Assembly: GCA_022495005.1 (NCBI GenBank)
Contig: JAGYXB010000701.1
Span: forward strand, 62,001-126,000
Direction: 5' to 3'
Length of the DNA: 64,000 nt
Source of the DNA: Rhyacophila brunnea
Taxonomy: Eukaryota; Arthropoda; Insecta; Trichoptera; Rhyacophilidae
Shown: in pieces, positions 44,245 through 54,094 of the stretch
Layout of the letters: the number at the start of each line of letters is the position of its first letter
Position numbering within the stretch: the stretch's first letter is position 1
Notes under the pieces: model-generated
What the model saw: only the letters and a program-made list of their open reading frames with translations
What the model was told of the DNA's origin: nothing
Databases searched by the model: none
Position numbers and translations under genes: made by a program

Positions 44245-45205
44245 TATTTCAATTTTAATTTATTTTACATATTGTGGACATTACAAATTATAAGTTTAAG
44301 ACGTTCACAACATGACATTTAGAAACAAAGAAATATTATTAAAACAGTACCTATTATGTAATACTGTAATTATGCAATATTAAGTTATTCTACAGTATAA
44401 ATGTGTAAATACAAAAAAATATGAAGTATGTGGGTACAAGGAAGTACACCGGATGAGTTAAGCAGACCCTATTTCAAGAATTTATAAAATAACGTCCATC
44501 TATACTCATTCTCACGTAGATGGAATATATCAACATCCGAAGCAATTTGGTTGAACAGAGTTATTGCCCTCCCAATTGGCATCACCAATGGCAGGTTAGT
44601 TAGAACAAACAACTGATGCTCCCGATTTCTAAGATAGTTATCAGGGACATACAAGTCAATATTACCAAGAATGGCAGAGTTCTCATTCACACCACGTAAG
44701 TCGAATAAAATACGTGGCCAAATATTGATATCTTCTAGCACTTAAACTACAGTATGTAAGCATACTTAAGAGAAAATCAGTTGGATAAAGCCACGGATAG
44801 TATCCATATAACCTCAAATAAAGTAGTCTCAAAAATTTCTTTTGAACTCGCTCCACCATAAGGTCATATTTCAACTGATGCGGGGCCCAAACAATCGACC
44901 CACTCTCAAGCCGGCTTCTCACTAAGGAATTATAAAGAATTTTTAATACAGTAACATCCGAAAATACCCGGGAAGTACGCAAGACGAAGCCCAACATTTG
45001 TAGCGCCTTTTTACAAATGATAGCTATATGACCACTAAATGACAGCTTACTGTCAAAGGTAATTCCAAGATCCCTTACAGATGGTATTCGCGAAAGAACT
45101 CTGCCATGCATCGAATATTGGAAAAATAATACTCGCGAGGCTCTGGTAAATGATAAAATATTGCATTTTTCAATATGGACGAAGCATCTGGAAAAAAATG
45201 ACACT
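44245..45205 (-). mobile_element. Jockey/CR1-like LINE 3' end
   Basis: Minus-strand frames encode the RT C-terminus: HIEKCNILSFTRASRVLFF, VRDLGITFDSKLSFSGHIAI, ILYNSLVRSRLESGSIVWAP, VERVQKKFLRLLYLRL. After a frameshift comes GVNENSAILGNIDLYVPDN and GRAITLFNQIASDVDIFHLR. The catalytic core is absent. Other 3' ends are at 28785-29240 and 54095-55141. Its 5' side joins family J sequence near 45168. It sits in the F-box gene 3 intron. Confidence 0.85.
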
Positions 45206-45285
45206 CACTTTTTTGTCGGGTCTGCCGAATGGCATAATCTGTTCTAACGCCATTACAATAAATAGTTAAAATTTGCCGCAATTAG

Positions 45286-45525
45286 TATGTCACTGCGTAG
45301 CATAGAGGTAATGCGCGGATGGGGCGTAAACCCGGGAGATACAGAGTTCGATTCCCTGCCGGGGTGGCTTACTTTTTTCAAAAAAAGATTTTTTCTATTG
45401 GTTATAATATATTTTCTCAGAAAGTGTTTTACAAAATTATGTAGGTATGTTCAATAATTAGAACGGTACATTCTTAAATTTTGTGAATTATTCGTTGAAT
45501 AAAAGAAATAGTTAATTATAAATAA
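45286..45525 (+). repeat. tRNA-derived SINE, family 2, copy 2
   Basis: Head with GTCACTGCGTAGCATAGAGG (box A) and AGTTCGATTCCCTGCCGGGG (box B). The acceptor, D and T arms pair reasonably well and the 7-nt anticodon loop is GCGTAAA, whose C at position 33 is not tRNA-like. The body (AAAAGATTTTTTCTATTGG ... TTGAATAAAAGAAATAG) matches 9241-9480. Confidence 0.6.
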
Positions 45526-45721
45526 TTTTCAACTATAGCTGCGACTAAATTTTGGACTCGCTGGCAATCGGAGAGCGAACGTCGAGCTATGAACACGTCA
45601 ATTTGTTTCGTGATGGCGACGGGGGTATTAACTCTTAAATGATGTAAAGATGACTAAAAAACGTTACCCTTTTACTTGAAAAAGAAAACATGTCAATGAA
45701 TATATTATTATTGTTACTAAT

Positions 45722-46080
45722 CAATGACATTAATATGGACGAAGCATCTGGAAAAAAATGACACTCACTTTTTTGTCGGTTCTGCTGAATGGCCATTACA
45801 ATAAAGGTGATATTGCTATATATTCCCGATGATTTTTGTCGGTCTGCCGAGTTGCATAATTCATATTTTAATATCAATATCGCTCGCTCAAATGAACATT
45901 GACACTAGAAACACTGTTCTAACGCCATTACAATAAAGGTGATATTGCTATAAATTCCCGATGCGTGATATCGCGTAATGGAAATTGCGTGACGTCTATC
46001 TATACATGTGCGAGTGTCGCTATGCGCGAATTTACTTGCTGGCTACTGTACTGAGTGCGTTGTCCATTAATAATGTCATT
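45722..46080. mobile_element. hAT-like MITE, family J, rearranged copy
   Basis: Starts TCAATGACATTAATATGGAC and ends TAATAATGTCATTG, with an internal duplication of the GATATTGCTATA.ATTCCCG part. It is preceded by family D sequence (45530-45720, CGACTAAATTTTGGACTCGC). Confidence 0.6.
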
Positions 46081-47736
46081 GGTGACGTCCCTAGATAAAA
46101 TGCCGCCCCTAGGCAGCGCCAAAATGCAGCCACATTTTTTTTCTTCTTCTTCTTTCACCCTGTCACGTCCCAACGTTGGGGCATAGGGCAAGCACAAGTT
46201 GGCGCCACTTCCCTCGGTCCATCGCCAACTCCTGTGCCTCCCGCCATGTCAGACCTGCAGCACGTAGGTCGCTTTTGTAGCATCGCTGCAGGGTGAGGGA
46301 GGGCCGGCCACGGCGACGGAACCCTTGGAGGCTGTGCCACAAGGGTACGAAGTGCCGCACTCTTTGGCGGCATCCGGAATACATGTCCCAGCCACGTGAA
46401 TCGTCTCTTCGTGATAACTTCAATCAACGAAGGCTGTTGTGTCTGCTCACGAACTCGGATGTTTGTAACGCGGTCGTACCAATGTACCCCTAAGATTCTG
46501 CGGAGACATCGATTCTCAAAGCTCAAAAGCCGAGACTCTTGAAGCTTAGTAAGATGCCATGTCTCACAGCTATACAGGAGCACAGGTAGCACGTACGCGT
46601 TAAACAAACGAAATTTGGTACTCACAGAATACAACCTTGGCCTCCATGCGACTCCAAGTTGGTTGAACGCAGAACCCGCCACACCCATGCGGATTCCAAG
46701 CTCACTAGAAATACCACCATCATCGGTAACCGTGGCACCCAAGTATTTGAATCTGGACACCAGCTCGACGGGCAGACCAGAAACCCGCAGAGGAGTGTCG
46801 GCGTCGATGCAAGCAGCACTGCACATGGATTTTTTTATCTGTTGTTTTAGGGTGTGTAGGTGATCATCCCACAGCACCCGAGTTCACTGGTGGGGCTGCC
46901 ACCTTAGGGCTCGTGAACATGCCCTGGTTTTCTGTAGGGGTTTTCCTTCCCGTAGCCAGAATGTACCAGTTTTTAGGCGCTGGTGATTCGCCTTGCACCC
47001 TCCTCTATCTGCTACAGCATGCTGCATTGCCTAGGGACCCCCACGGAGAGGTTAGAGGTAGGATTTGTTGGCAGAGCTATCATGGATAGTCGACATACTC
47101 AGCATTTCAAATGGAAGCACACCTGATCTGGCATCAAGACATACCCCACTGAAGTCATACCAACCTTTGGCCCCAACATTTTTTTTATAAGTACAATATT
47201 TTTATCATCCTTTCATGACTCCAATATCTAAGAAATGTGTTTTATGAATACACTACTAACAAAATGTATACCACTAAATGCCATCCCTGCTTCAATAGAC
47301 AATCGGTATTGCGAGTCCACGGTTTCAGATACATTTAAAAATACGCCTGACAACTTCCAAAACTCGTGAGTGACTAGCAAACATTTCACACAAAATTGAG
47401 TAATTATGTACCTACCTATAATTCAAATATAATTCTCAAATCTGCACATGGCATTGCTGTTCACCAAGGACGTGACGTCCAAAGAAAACGGAAGTAAACT
47501 AGACATCGCGAACCTAACAAAACATTATAGTCCTATTACAACTTTTATAGTAATTAATAGTTACATTTTGTGTCCAACCAATGAGATGAACTATTTAATG
47601 GAAAGATAGTTCCGTTATTACTTAGTTTAGGTGGCTATTTATATTATATATACCTAATGATTCTCCTCGATTTGTCGCCCTTCGGGTAACTGCCGCCCCC
47701 AAGCAACGCTCAATCTGCCTACCCCCACAGCGTCAC
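46081..47736. mobile_element. Family N element carrying a LINE
   Basis: Left end GTGACGTCCCTAGATAAAAT, right end CTACCCCCACAGCGTCACTG. The LINE at 46143-47175 is inserted near the left end. It is in the opposite orientation to the copies at 26846 and 51225. Confidence 0.6.
46143..47175 (-). mobile_element. 5'-truncated LINE, family F, with 11-bp target duplication
   Basis: Flanked by ACATTTTTTTT at 46132-46142 and 47176-47186. The minus strand encodes the RT C-terminus: VSRFKYLGATVTDDGGISSE, YVLPVLLYSCETWHLTKLQE, FENRCLRRILGVHWYDRVTN, RRFTWLGHVFRMPP. A frameshift follows, then RRRGRPSLTLQRCYKSDLRA. The tail is (GAA)n. It is richer in GC than its surroundings, suggesting a younger arrival than the family F copies at 18505 and 58905. 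Confidence 0.85.
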
Positions 47737-47800
47737 TGTCGGAATCAGACATGATGACATGATATTTTCAAATAATAATCTATGTATGTTGAGATATATC

Positions 47801-48332
47801 CAGTGGCGGCTCGTCCTATGCACTTCGTAACTGCAGCACCCCCAATCAAATTGAGAAAAATGTAATATTATAATATACATAAATTTATGTATATTATATG
47901 AAAATATCAATATTGTTTAAACATGAATTAAGCTCGCCCGTGAACCGATACATCCAATAATAAACTATCATACACCGCAGTACTGCGTACCGTTTTCAAA
48001 CGAATATGCTCGAATGGGCGAAGGAGGGGTGCGGGGAGCGGGGCACGCAGCTGGGAGCTTTATCAGTACTGCCGGCCCGACAGTATTTCGCCGTTTCTGC
48101 GTTCGTACTTGAGCAGGCGCAAGAAATATAGCGTTAATGATTTATTAACATTGTTAAAATATATTTCTGCAAGCCATTTATGCAAAGTTCTTTATTTTAA
48201 TTACTTATTATTATAATTAATAATTTATATTTAATTTTGATGTTAATAGTAAAATATAATCCAAATAAACATTTATTTTTATTTTCAATCAACCGCAGCA
48301 CCCCCAGATATCTTATTCACGACCCGCCACTG
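47801..48332. mobile_element. hAT-like element, 532 bp
   Basis: Ends CAGTGGCGGCTCGTCCTATG and CACGACCCGCCACTG. Target duplications GATATATC (47793-47800) and GATATATT (48333-48340). GCAGCACCCCCA occurs near both ends in inverted arrangement. Non-coding. It lies in the F-box gene 3 intron. Confidence 0.8.
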
Positions 48333-48504
48333 GATATATTAAATATATAACAGAAATTAATCACAACCCAGTAATTGTTTTGCAAAGCTACCTACCTATT
48401 AATTATTGTCTATGTAGGTGGATATCTCATCTTCTACATCGCGAATAAAATAAGTACCTAATATTATATCACATTAAGTAATAGACAATATTGGATTTAC
48501 TTAC

Positions 48505-48590
48505 GAAGTCTTGACAGGAAACAATCGTTGGAATGAACCAGTGGCATCAACACTGTTAAAATAATATCGTAAAATTATAAACTAAACGGC
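48505..48590 (-). other. 5' non-coding exon of F-box gene 3
   Basis: On the minus strand CCAACGATTGTTTCCTGTCA, then AGACTTC|GTAAGTAA; donor GT at 48504-48503. It aligns with the exon ends at 10582 and 29576 but stops about 9 nt earlier. It would join the acceptor at 44146, giving an intron of about 4.4 kb. The upstream edge is not defined. Confidence 0.6.
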
Positions 48591-49040
48591 CCAGACAAAC
48601 ACTGACACTCGGGCCGGTGTTGCGTGTTGCAAGCAAACATTGTCTAGCCCTGACAGTAGCAAGTAAACAAATGTTTAAATGCTACCAGATAAGATAAAAA
48701 TATTCCATAATTGTATTTTTTTAATATTTTTAAAAACCTCTTTGTTAAAAACATTAATATTTATTTGGGATGTAGTCAAAGAGATTGAGATTAGGTACCT
48801 AGTAGATTAAAAAAATTACCTTTATTAATTATTTAATAAGATAAAGGTTAGGAAGATAGGTACTTAGTTTACTTATAATAATTACTCATAAATATGGAAA
48901 ATGATAATTATTATTATTAGGTATACTGGAATCATTCCTCAGTGTCACAATGGGCGATTCGCAGCTGTATATTGGCTTCGCTTGTTTCAATGCTAGCAAA
49001 CAATACCACTACAACTACAAATGGCTTTTGCTGTACTCTT

Positions 49041-49300
49041 CGTTACCTTACTTTGAAAAGGTTCCAATTGCACTTGACCATGACGTTTTGAGCTATGAGC
49101 GTTTGAATTTTGAAATGGTCATATTTTCAATATAAAAATACATGTAGATAAAACTCCGGCATACTGCTAATTCCCATATTTGACAATAAGTGACTCTGAA
49201 ATGAACGTACATGATAGAATATGGCTAATGGAACCTTTTCACATCAAAAAGTCATTTTAGGCCAAAATTTCAGTTAGAACCATTTCAAAGTAAGGTAACG
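49041..49300. mobile_element. MITE with GTTACCTTAC ends, copy 1
   Basis: Starts CGTTACCTTACTTTGAAAAG and ends CATTTCAAAGTAAGGTAACG, its inverted complement. The interior (AACTCCGGCATACTGCTAAT; ATAGAATATGGCTAATGGAA) recurs inverted at 61334-61570. A 61-codon ORF at 48950 runs into it and is not a gene. Confidence 0.75.
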
Positions 49301-49604
49301 AATTTTCTAAAGATACTTACAAAGTTATCAAAATTTTATAAAAAATAATTGTGTTAGATTTTCTATTACTTATATTATAGCCTATCTAGCATTTAGCTCA
49401 GACGGTCAAAATATTTTTTCCATGAAACAGATATAATTTTACCAATTTCACTAGCCGGAGCTCCGATCCAATTGGAGCCCTGCTCATGGTGCAAATATAG
49501 AATGATTGAAAAGTGGGCGGTAGGTATAAAAATGTTGACTACCCCTGATGTAAATCATTCTCAGTGGCACCGTGGTATGGCAAAAACGATTTGCAGTAGT
49601 ATTC

Positions 49605-49642
49605 ATAATGTAACCTAACCTAACCTAACATTGCAACAGGCA
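49605..49642. repeat. Short TTAGG-type repeat
   Basis: TAACCTAACCTAACCTAAC equals about four copies of the insect telomere-type pentamer on the other strand. It is too short to be telomeric; an interstitial or chance microsatellite. Confidence 0.6.
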
Positions 49643-49888
49643 CTGTAGCAAACAATACCAATAAACAATACGCAAAATGTTCATGACAGTGGCGAGGGGC
49701 GGAGGTAGGCTGTTAAGATTCGACATAAATAATAGTCCATACTAAACTTTGTCAGTCATACTTATTTTATTTTCATTAAATTAATACTAATACAATTTGC
49801 AGATAATGCTGGTTAGTTTTTAAAATTCAATTAATCTCTGCCTAAACCAAACCATAATAGTTTAGTATTAGATAGCCGATATAGTATG

Positions 49889-50112
49889 ACCGCGCGGCTT
49901 AAACGTAGGCCTATAGTGTCGTGGGTCCCAGGTTCGAAACCTGGGTCTGGCAAGTACACATATTGTTTTTCAATTTGTGTAGAGTCAGAGTATTGACCTA
50001 ATAGGTTGAGCAAGTGGCTGACATCCATTTCTCGTAAAAACAAAATCTGTTAATACAAACCTCCACTTGACAGGCCCATATGATCTTATTAGGATCGGAC
50101 ATGGTAAAAAAA
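49889..50112 (+). repeat. tRNA-derived SINE, family 1, nearly complete
   Basis: Head GACCGCGCGGCTTAAACG (box A), box B GGTTCGAAACC, then CAAGTACACATATTGTTTTT, a body with TTGAGCAAGTGGCTGACATC and a 3' end TCGGACATGGTAAAAAAAAA. This plus-strand copy shows the family's layout best. Confidence 0.8.
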
Positions 50113-50311
50113 AAAATAGCACCTATTATAAATATATATAAAAAATAATATATACCTACATTATATTCTTTATAACACTACAACAGGCCCAATGACAGAA
50201 GTGTATTTAGTAACAGAACTGAAACAATCACAAAAACCCACGCTTGGAAAAAATTATATAAATATATTGTGACCTCACCGGAAATCAATTGCCGAATGGC
50301 CAGCGCCTTAA

Positions 50312-50944
50312 GGTAATACATCAGTGAAACGGCAAATAATTTTCAACTGTAGGCGCGACTAAATTTTGGACTCGCTGCCATTCGGAGAGAGAACGTCGAG
50401 CTGGAAACACGTCAAGTTATTTCGTGATGGCGACGGGCGTATTAATTGTTAAATCGTGTAAAGATGACTAAAAACGTTACCCATTTACTTTAAAAAGAAA
50501 ACATGTCAATGAATATATCGTCACTGTTCTGGCAGAAGACACTAATTCGAAAAAATGACATATTGAGTTAGTTATACCAAAATGTTCCTTATTTCAAACT
50601 TCACCGTCTGGAAACATTCTTAATAAATAAACAGTCTTTATTTTAAAATCATCCTTTTTATGATTACTTAATAAACTCACATGATAGACCATTTCAAACA
50701 TTTTAACAACTTCAAAGACAAATTACTCAAAACTAGTATTCTCCAGTTAGTGTGTTCTGCCAGAACAGAGACGATATTATTATTGTAACTGATAGAACAA
50801 TAAACAGAACATTAAATGGACACATGTTGGATTTTTATGACAAATTATATTTTGTTTGACATGCGTCATTTGCACCCGCGACCCGCAATCCGCGCATCGC
50901 CTAGCCACGATATTTTTAGACCGTGCCTCAACTGAGGTATAGCC
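50312..50944. mobile_element. TTAA-flanked element D, copy 2
   Basis: TTAA at 50308-50311 and 50945-50948. Ends GGTAATACATCAG and CTGAGGTATAGCC are inverted complements. Contains AAATTTTGGACTCGCTGCCA and, near its middle, the nested MITE 50518-50774. Confidence 0.75.
50518..50774. mobile_element. TA-flanked MITE (family C), copy 1
   Basis: Ends TCGTCACTGTTCTGGCAGAA and TTCTGCCAGAACAGAGACGA; TA on both sides. The family D relative near 45695 shows the unoccupied site (GAATATATTATTATTG). TA duplication suggests a Tc1/mariner-type mobilising transposase. Copy 2 is at 55804-56043. Confidence 0.8.
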
Positions 50945-51512
50945 TTAAGCATCCGACAAAAATAGTGCACACTAAACTCTAGTCTGTCATACTAATTTAT
51001 TTTGTTGAAGAATACATATTATTACAGATGGTGCTGATTAGTTTTAATGCCACAATTTTAGATATCCAATAGATAAATGAATATTTTTTTACGATTATCT
51101 ACTTTGGCTTGGATATGGCGGGGTTTAATTGAATTTGAAAAACTAACAAACGCCATCTGTAAATTGTAGTCTTATTTCAATGAAAAGAAATACGTCTGAC
51201 TGACAAGGTTTAGTGTGCACTATTCAGTGACGTCCCGTGGGGGTAGGCATATTGAGCGTCGCTTGGGGGCGGCAGTTACTCGAAGGGCGGCAAATCGAAG
51301 TGAATCATTTGGTATATTTATAGAATTAGCTACCGAAACTTAGTAATAATGAAAATATCTTTCCATTAAAAAAATCAGCTCACTGGTTGGAAACAAAATG
51401 TATTCATTAATCTAAAAGGTTCAACTGTACTGTATTTTTTGGCGGATTTGCTATGTCTAGTTTACTTCCGTTGCCCTCCGACGTTCTTGGTGACTAGGAA
51501 TCGATTTAATCA

Positions 51513-51617
51513 TGCCTAAATCTTTGCGATCTCAGGCAAAAAATATCATTACAAATGTTGCCAAGTTTTGTGAAGAAGAAAAGCGACACAGATCGCCCTT
51601 AAAGTCATCAAGATAGA
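51513..51617 (+). pseudogene. Transposase-like N-terminal peptide fragment
   Basis: The ATG at 51513 opens a 34-codon reading containing MPKSLRSQAKNIITNVAKFC and EEEKRHRSP, then a stop. This resembles the N-terminus of insect IS630/Tc1-like transposases (RSQ...I..V..FC.EE), recognised from memory only. Nothing downstream shows a DDE domain. A decayed fragment at best. Confidence 0.3.
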
Positions 51618-52334
51618 GCAAATTAGTGTATAGCAAAAATGGGCATCGTCCAATCTGCGAAAATTACATGCAAGAAGCCACTGTATTACTAATGTCAAAA
51701 AAATGGGGAAAAAATATTTATAGATTTAATTTTGTATTGTAACGCAAAAACTAAACGTTATAATCTAATAAATAAATTAATGAATGTCAGATACTCATGT
51801 GAATAGTATGAGGCTAAAGGATGGATACCGCCTGTACTTACGCCAGAGATGATGCTCCTGCCGACCACGCTCTCTCATCCACCCAATTTGCCACCTTTCG
51901 GTGTAGAGCATGAGGTTCTCTTTCTCAAAGGGAGTGGACTCGGGCGCTATTCAAAGCAGCTAAACCCACGCCGGGAAGTGTCTCCCATGGCGTGGACTCC
52001 CAGACTCTTATGGAGTCCGGAATGAGGATTGCATGTTTCACTGAACCTTTAAACAACCTCCATCCACCAGGATGGACGCCAGCAAGCTTTTCTTTGTGAG
52101 GGAAACAGCTGCAAAAGACAATGTGTTTAACGGGAACTTTAAGTAATTAATTAAAAGATGATTTAGTAAGTTAGGTCGCTGTAATTTACAACATTTAATT
52201 GGACAATAATAATACAGCGACGGCTTATAAGCAGTTATAGGGAAAGATAAATGGGACAGAGATCGTCTCACGCGCATCCCCATCGCCAGCAATTAAATTA
52301 AACCTTAAGAAAGTATGATAAGAATACAGACAAC

Positions 52335-52589
52335 TTCTTTCCTTTTTTCTTTTGACCATGTCCGATCCTAATAGGATCATATGGGCCTCCACAGAGTGGA
52401 GGTTTGTATTAACAGATTTTTATTTTTACGAGAAATGGATGTCAGCCACTTGCTCAACCTATTAGGTCCATACTCTGACTCATACACAAATTGAAAAACA
52501 ATTTGTGTACTTGCCAGACCCAGGATTCGAACCTGGGACCCTCGACACTATAGACCGACCCTTAAGCCACGCGGCCATCGTGGGTGTAT
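52335..52589 (-). repeat. tRNA-derived SINE, family 1, intact ends
   Basis: Flanked by 11-bp ATACAGACAAC at 52324-52334 and 52590-52600. Minus orientation: box A GGCCGCGTGGCTTAAGGG and box B GGTTCGAATCC at the right, body to the left. At 255 bp it gives a clean full-length unit. Confidence 0.85.
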
Positions 52590-52639
52590 ATACAGACAAC
52601 AATGGACACATATTTACGTGCATCCGTATGCAGTGGCAT

Positions 52640-52970
52640 TACGGAGCTAATAGAGTCCTCCTCCTTCGTTTGTCCATTCCAACTTGAACATCTTAGGGTC
52701 TTCACACTGGTTAGTAACTTATGCTCAGAACACTTTTCACAAAAGGGCGCGTGCCCGGAAATACAGATGCCATTGCGCCCAGGCGGGCTAAACGCACACA
52801 GACGCGTCCGTCTCTCGCAACGGCTGGCAGTAGAAGAAGGCAGAAGAAGGGGAATGGCTTTGCTCCCGCCGGCTGCTCCGCGTCCCCCCACCTATCCGAC
52901 CCGGCCGTCATACTTTGCGGCCAGTCATGTTTGTACGTGATGTTGAATTTTACCAGTAGAGGATGATTTA
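52640..52970. other. GC-rich patch with overlapping ORFs
   Basis: Markedly richer in GC than its surroundings, with open frames of 60-118 codons on both strands (for example 52584-52940 plus, 52562-52891 minus). One plus-strand frame contains NLCSEHFSQKG, similar to the CSxHF part of a THAP domain, but the rest of the domain is not recognisable. High GC alone makes long frames likely, so no gene is called. It lies inside element N. Confidence 0.35.
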
Positions 52971-53639
52971 ATCATCCTCTATGTGACGGTTGTCTCGTTA
53001 CAGTATGTTTTAGTGGTACTAACATAATATTTTGTTAGTAATGTATCCATACAACACATTTCTTCGATATTGGAGTCTTGAAAGAATGATAAAAAATATT
53101 GTACAAAAAATGGGGCGGCATTTTGCCGCTGCCGTGGGCGGTATTTTCTCTAGGGACGTCACTGGCACTATTTATGTCAGATCTCATCAGCCTACCTCCA
53201 CCCTTCACCACTGTCACAAGGTATAAATGGCGGAGCTACGGGATGCTTATTCGCCAACTGAAGCGCGGACGATTAAGATAAATAATAAAAGTCGATATTT
53301 TAAATCAAATAGTTTATTGCAGTTTTAATAGTCTATGGAAAGCATGACATTTTGTATGAAAACATACGTCTGTGAGGAGATAATACATTCGTACGTATAT
53401 TGAACGTGTAACATAATAATATTATATACATAAAAACTATCTTACATCAATATTTATACAAAAAACTATATCTATACTATACAAAATTGTTTTTTCCAAT
53501 GAAAAATGGTCCAAAACTATTAGTGCTCACAATTATATACATACAACAGGCATAATATCTAATAACATGTAGATCACGGTCGACCCAGTGACGTCTCTGG
53601 GCAAATTGCCGCCCTTCAGCAGACTTAGAACGCCGTCCC

Positions 53640-53990
53640 TTCCATTTTACAACGTTTTTATTAGCTCGTATTCTTGTTTGTCCAGTACAAATCTTGCAAT
53701 CAATCTTTAACTAACTTCCCGACTAGCTAGAGATTTTAAACTTTTAGAATATATCAGAACACAATGTGAATGCATTCTTTTAATACTTTTAGATACAGAA
53801 TTGAATTCATTTTCAGTTAATTCTGTTTTGTATGGAAAGTTATTTCAGATAAATCCGTAAAAAGCAAGACTATTATTGGTTGCTAAGGGGGTGGTCCTAA
53901 CAACTAAATTATTAATATATACGTGCGTTACTATGGAAATCAAAATGACATTTCAGTATTCTATATTTTTGTTTGTTAATTTATTTACTT
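53640..53990. repeat. Family R repeat
   Basis: Contains CAAATCTTGCAATCAATCTT, AACTTCCCGACTAGCTAGAG and TTGAATTCATTTTCAGTTAA. A family N left-end motif (CAGTGACGTCTCTGGGCAAA) lies just before it at 53586, as also seen near 17526. Confidence 0.65.
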
Positions 53991-54094
53991 CATATCAAGT
54001 ACAAGTTTGAGCATATTGAGCATAATAATTCAACACAAAACTTAAAAACGTTGTATATAAAAAGTTCTTTTTATCTTGTAATTATTTAGCTTCA

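Larger units (their letters stand above)
51225..53164. mobile_element. Element N, long copy with perfect target duplication
   Basis: Perfect 8-bp GCACTATT at 51217-51224 and 53165-53172. Ends CAGTGACGTCCCGTGGGGGT and TTTCTCTAGGGACGTCACTG. At 1.94 kb it is longer than the 0.9-kb copy at 26846. It carries a SINE (52335-52589), a short transposase-like peptide (51513) and two patches of richer GC (about 51830-52060 and 52640-52970) not seen in the other N copies. The target is element M. Confidence 0.8.
49687..53213. mobile_element. TIR element M with four nested insertions
   Basis: Outer ends CAGTGGCGAGGGGCGGAGGT and ACCTCCACCCTTCACCACTG are inverted complements. Between them are family-1 SINE 49889-50112, a family-4 SINE fragment (about 50205-50307), TTAA-type element D (50312-50944, itself holding a TA-type MITE) and element N (51225-53164, itself holding a SINE). 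Other M copies are at 56051-56968 and 62183 onward. No coding capacity of its own was seen. Whether all parts belong to one M copy is inferred. Confidence 0.6.

Noticed and set aside
45286..45365. tRNA gene (Tyr-like GTA anticodon)
   Set aside because: Position 33 is not T, the anticodon stem is weak, and a repeated SINE body follows directly.
48950..49135. 61-codon ORF starting MGDSQLYIGF
   Set aside because: Most of it lies inside a MITE whose other copy has no such frame.
49605..49642. Telomeric TTAGG array
   Set aside because: Only about four units within ordinary sequence.
52562..52940. 118- and 109-codon ORFs on opposite strands
   Set aside because: They lie in a GC-rich patch where stops are rare; no domain is convincing apart from an isolated CSEHF.
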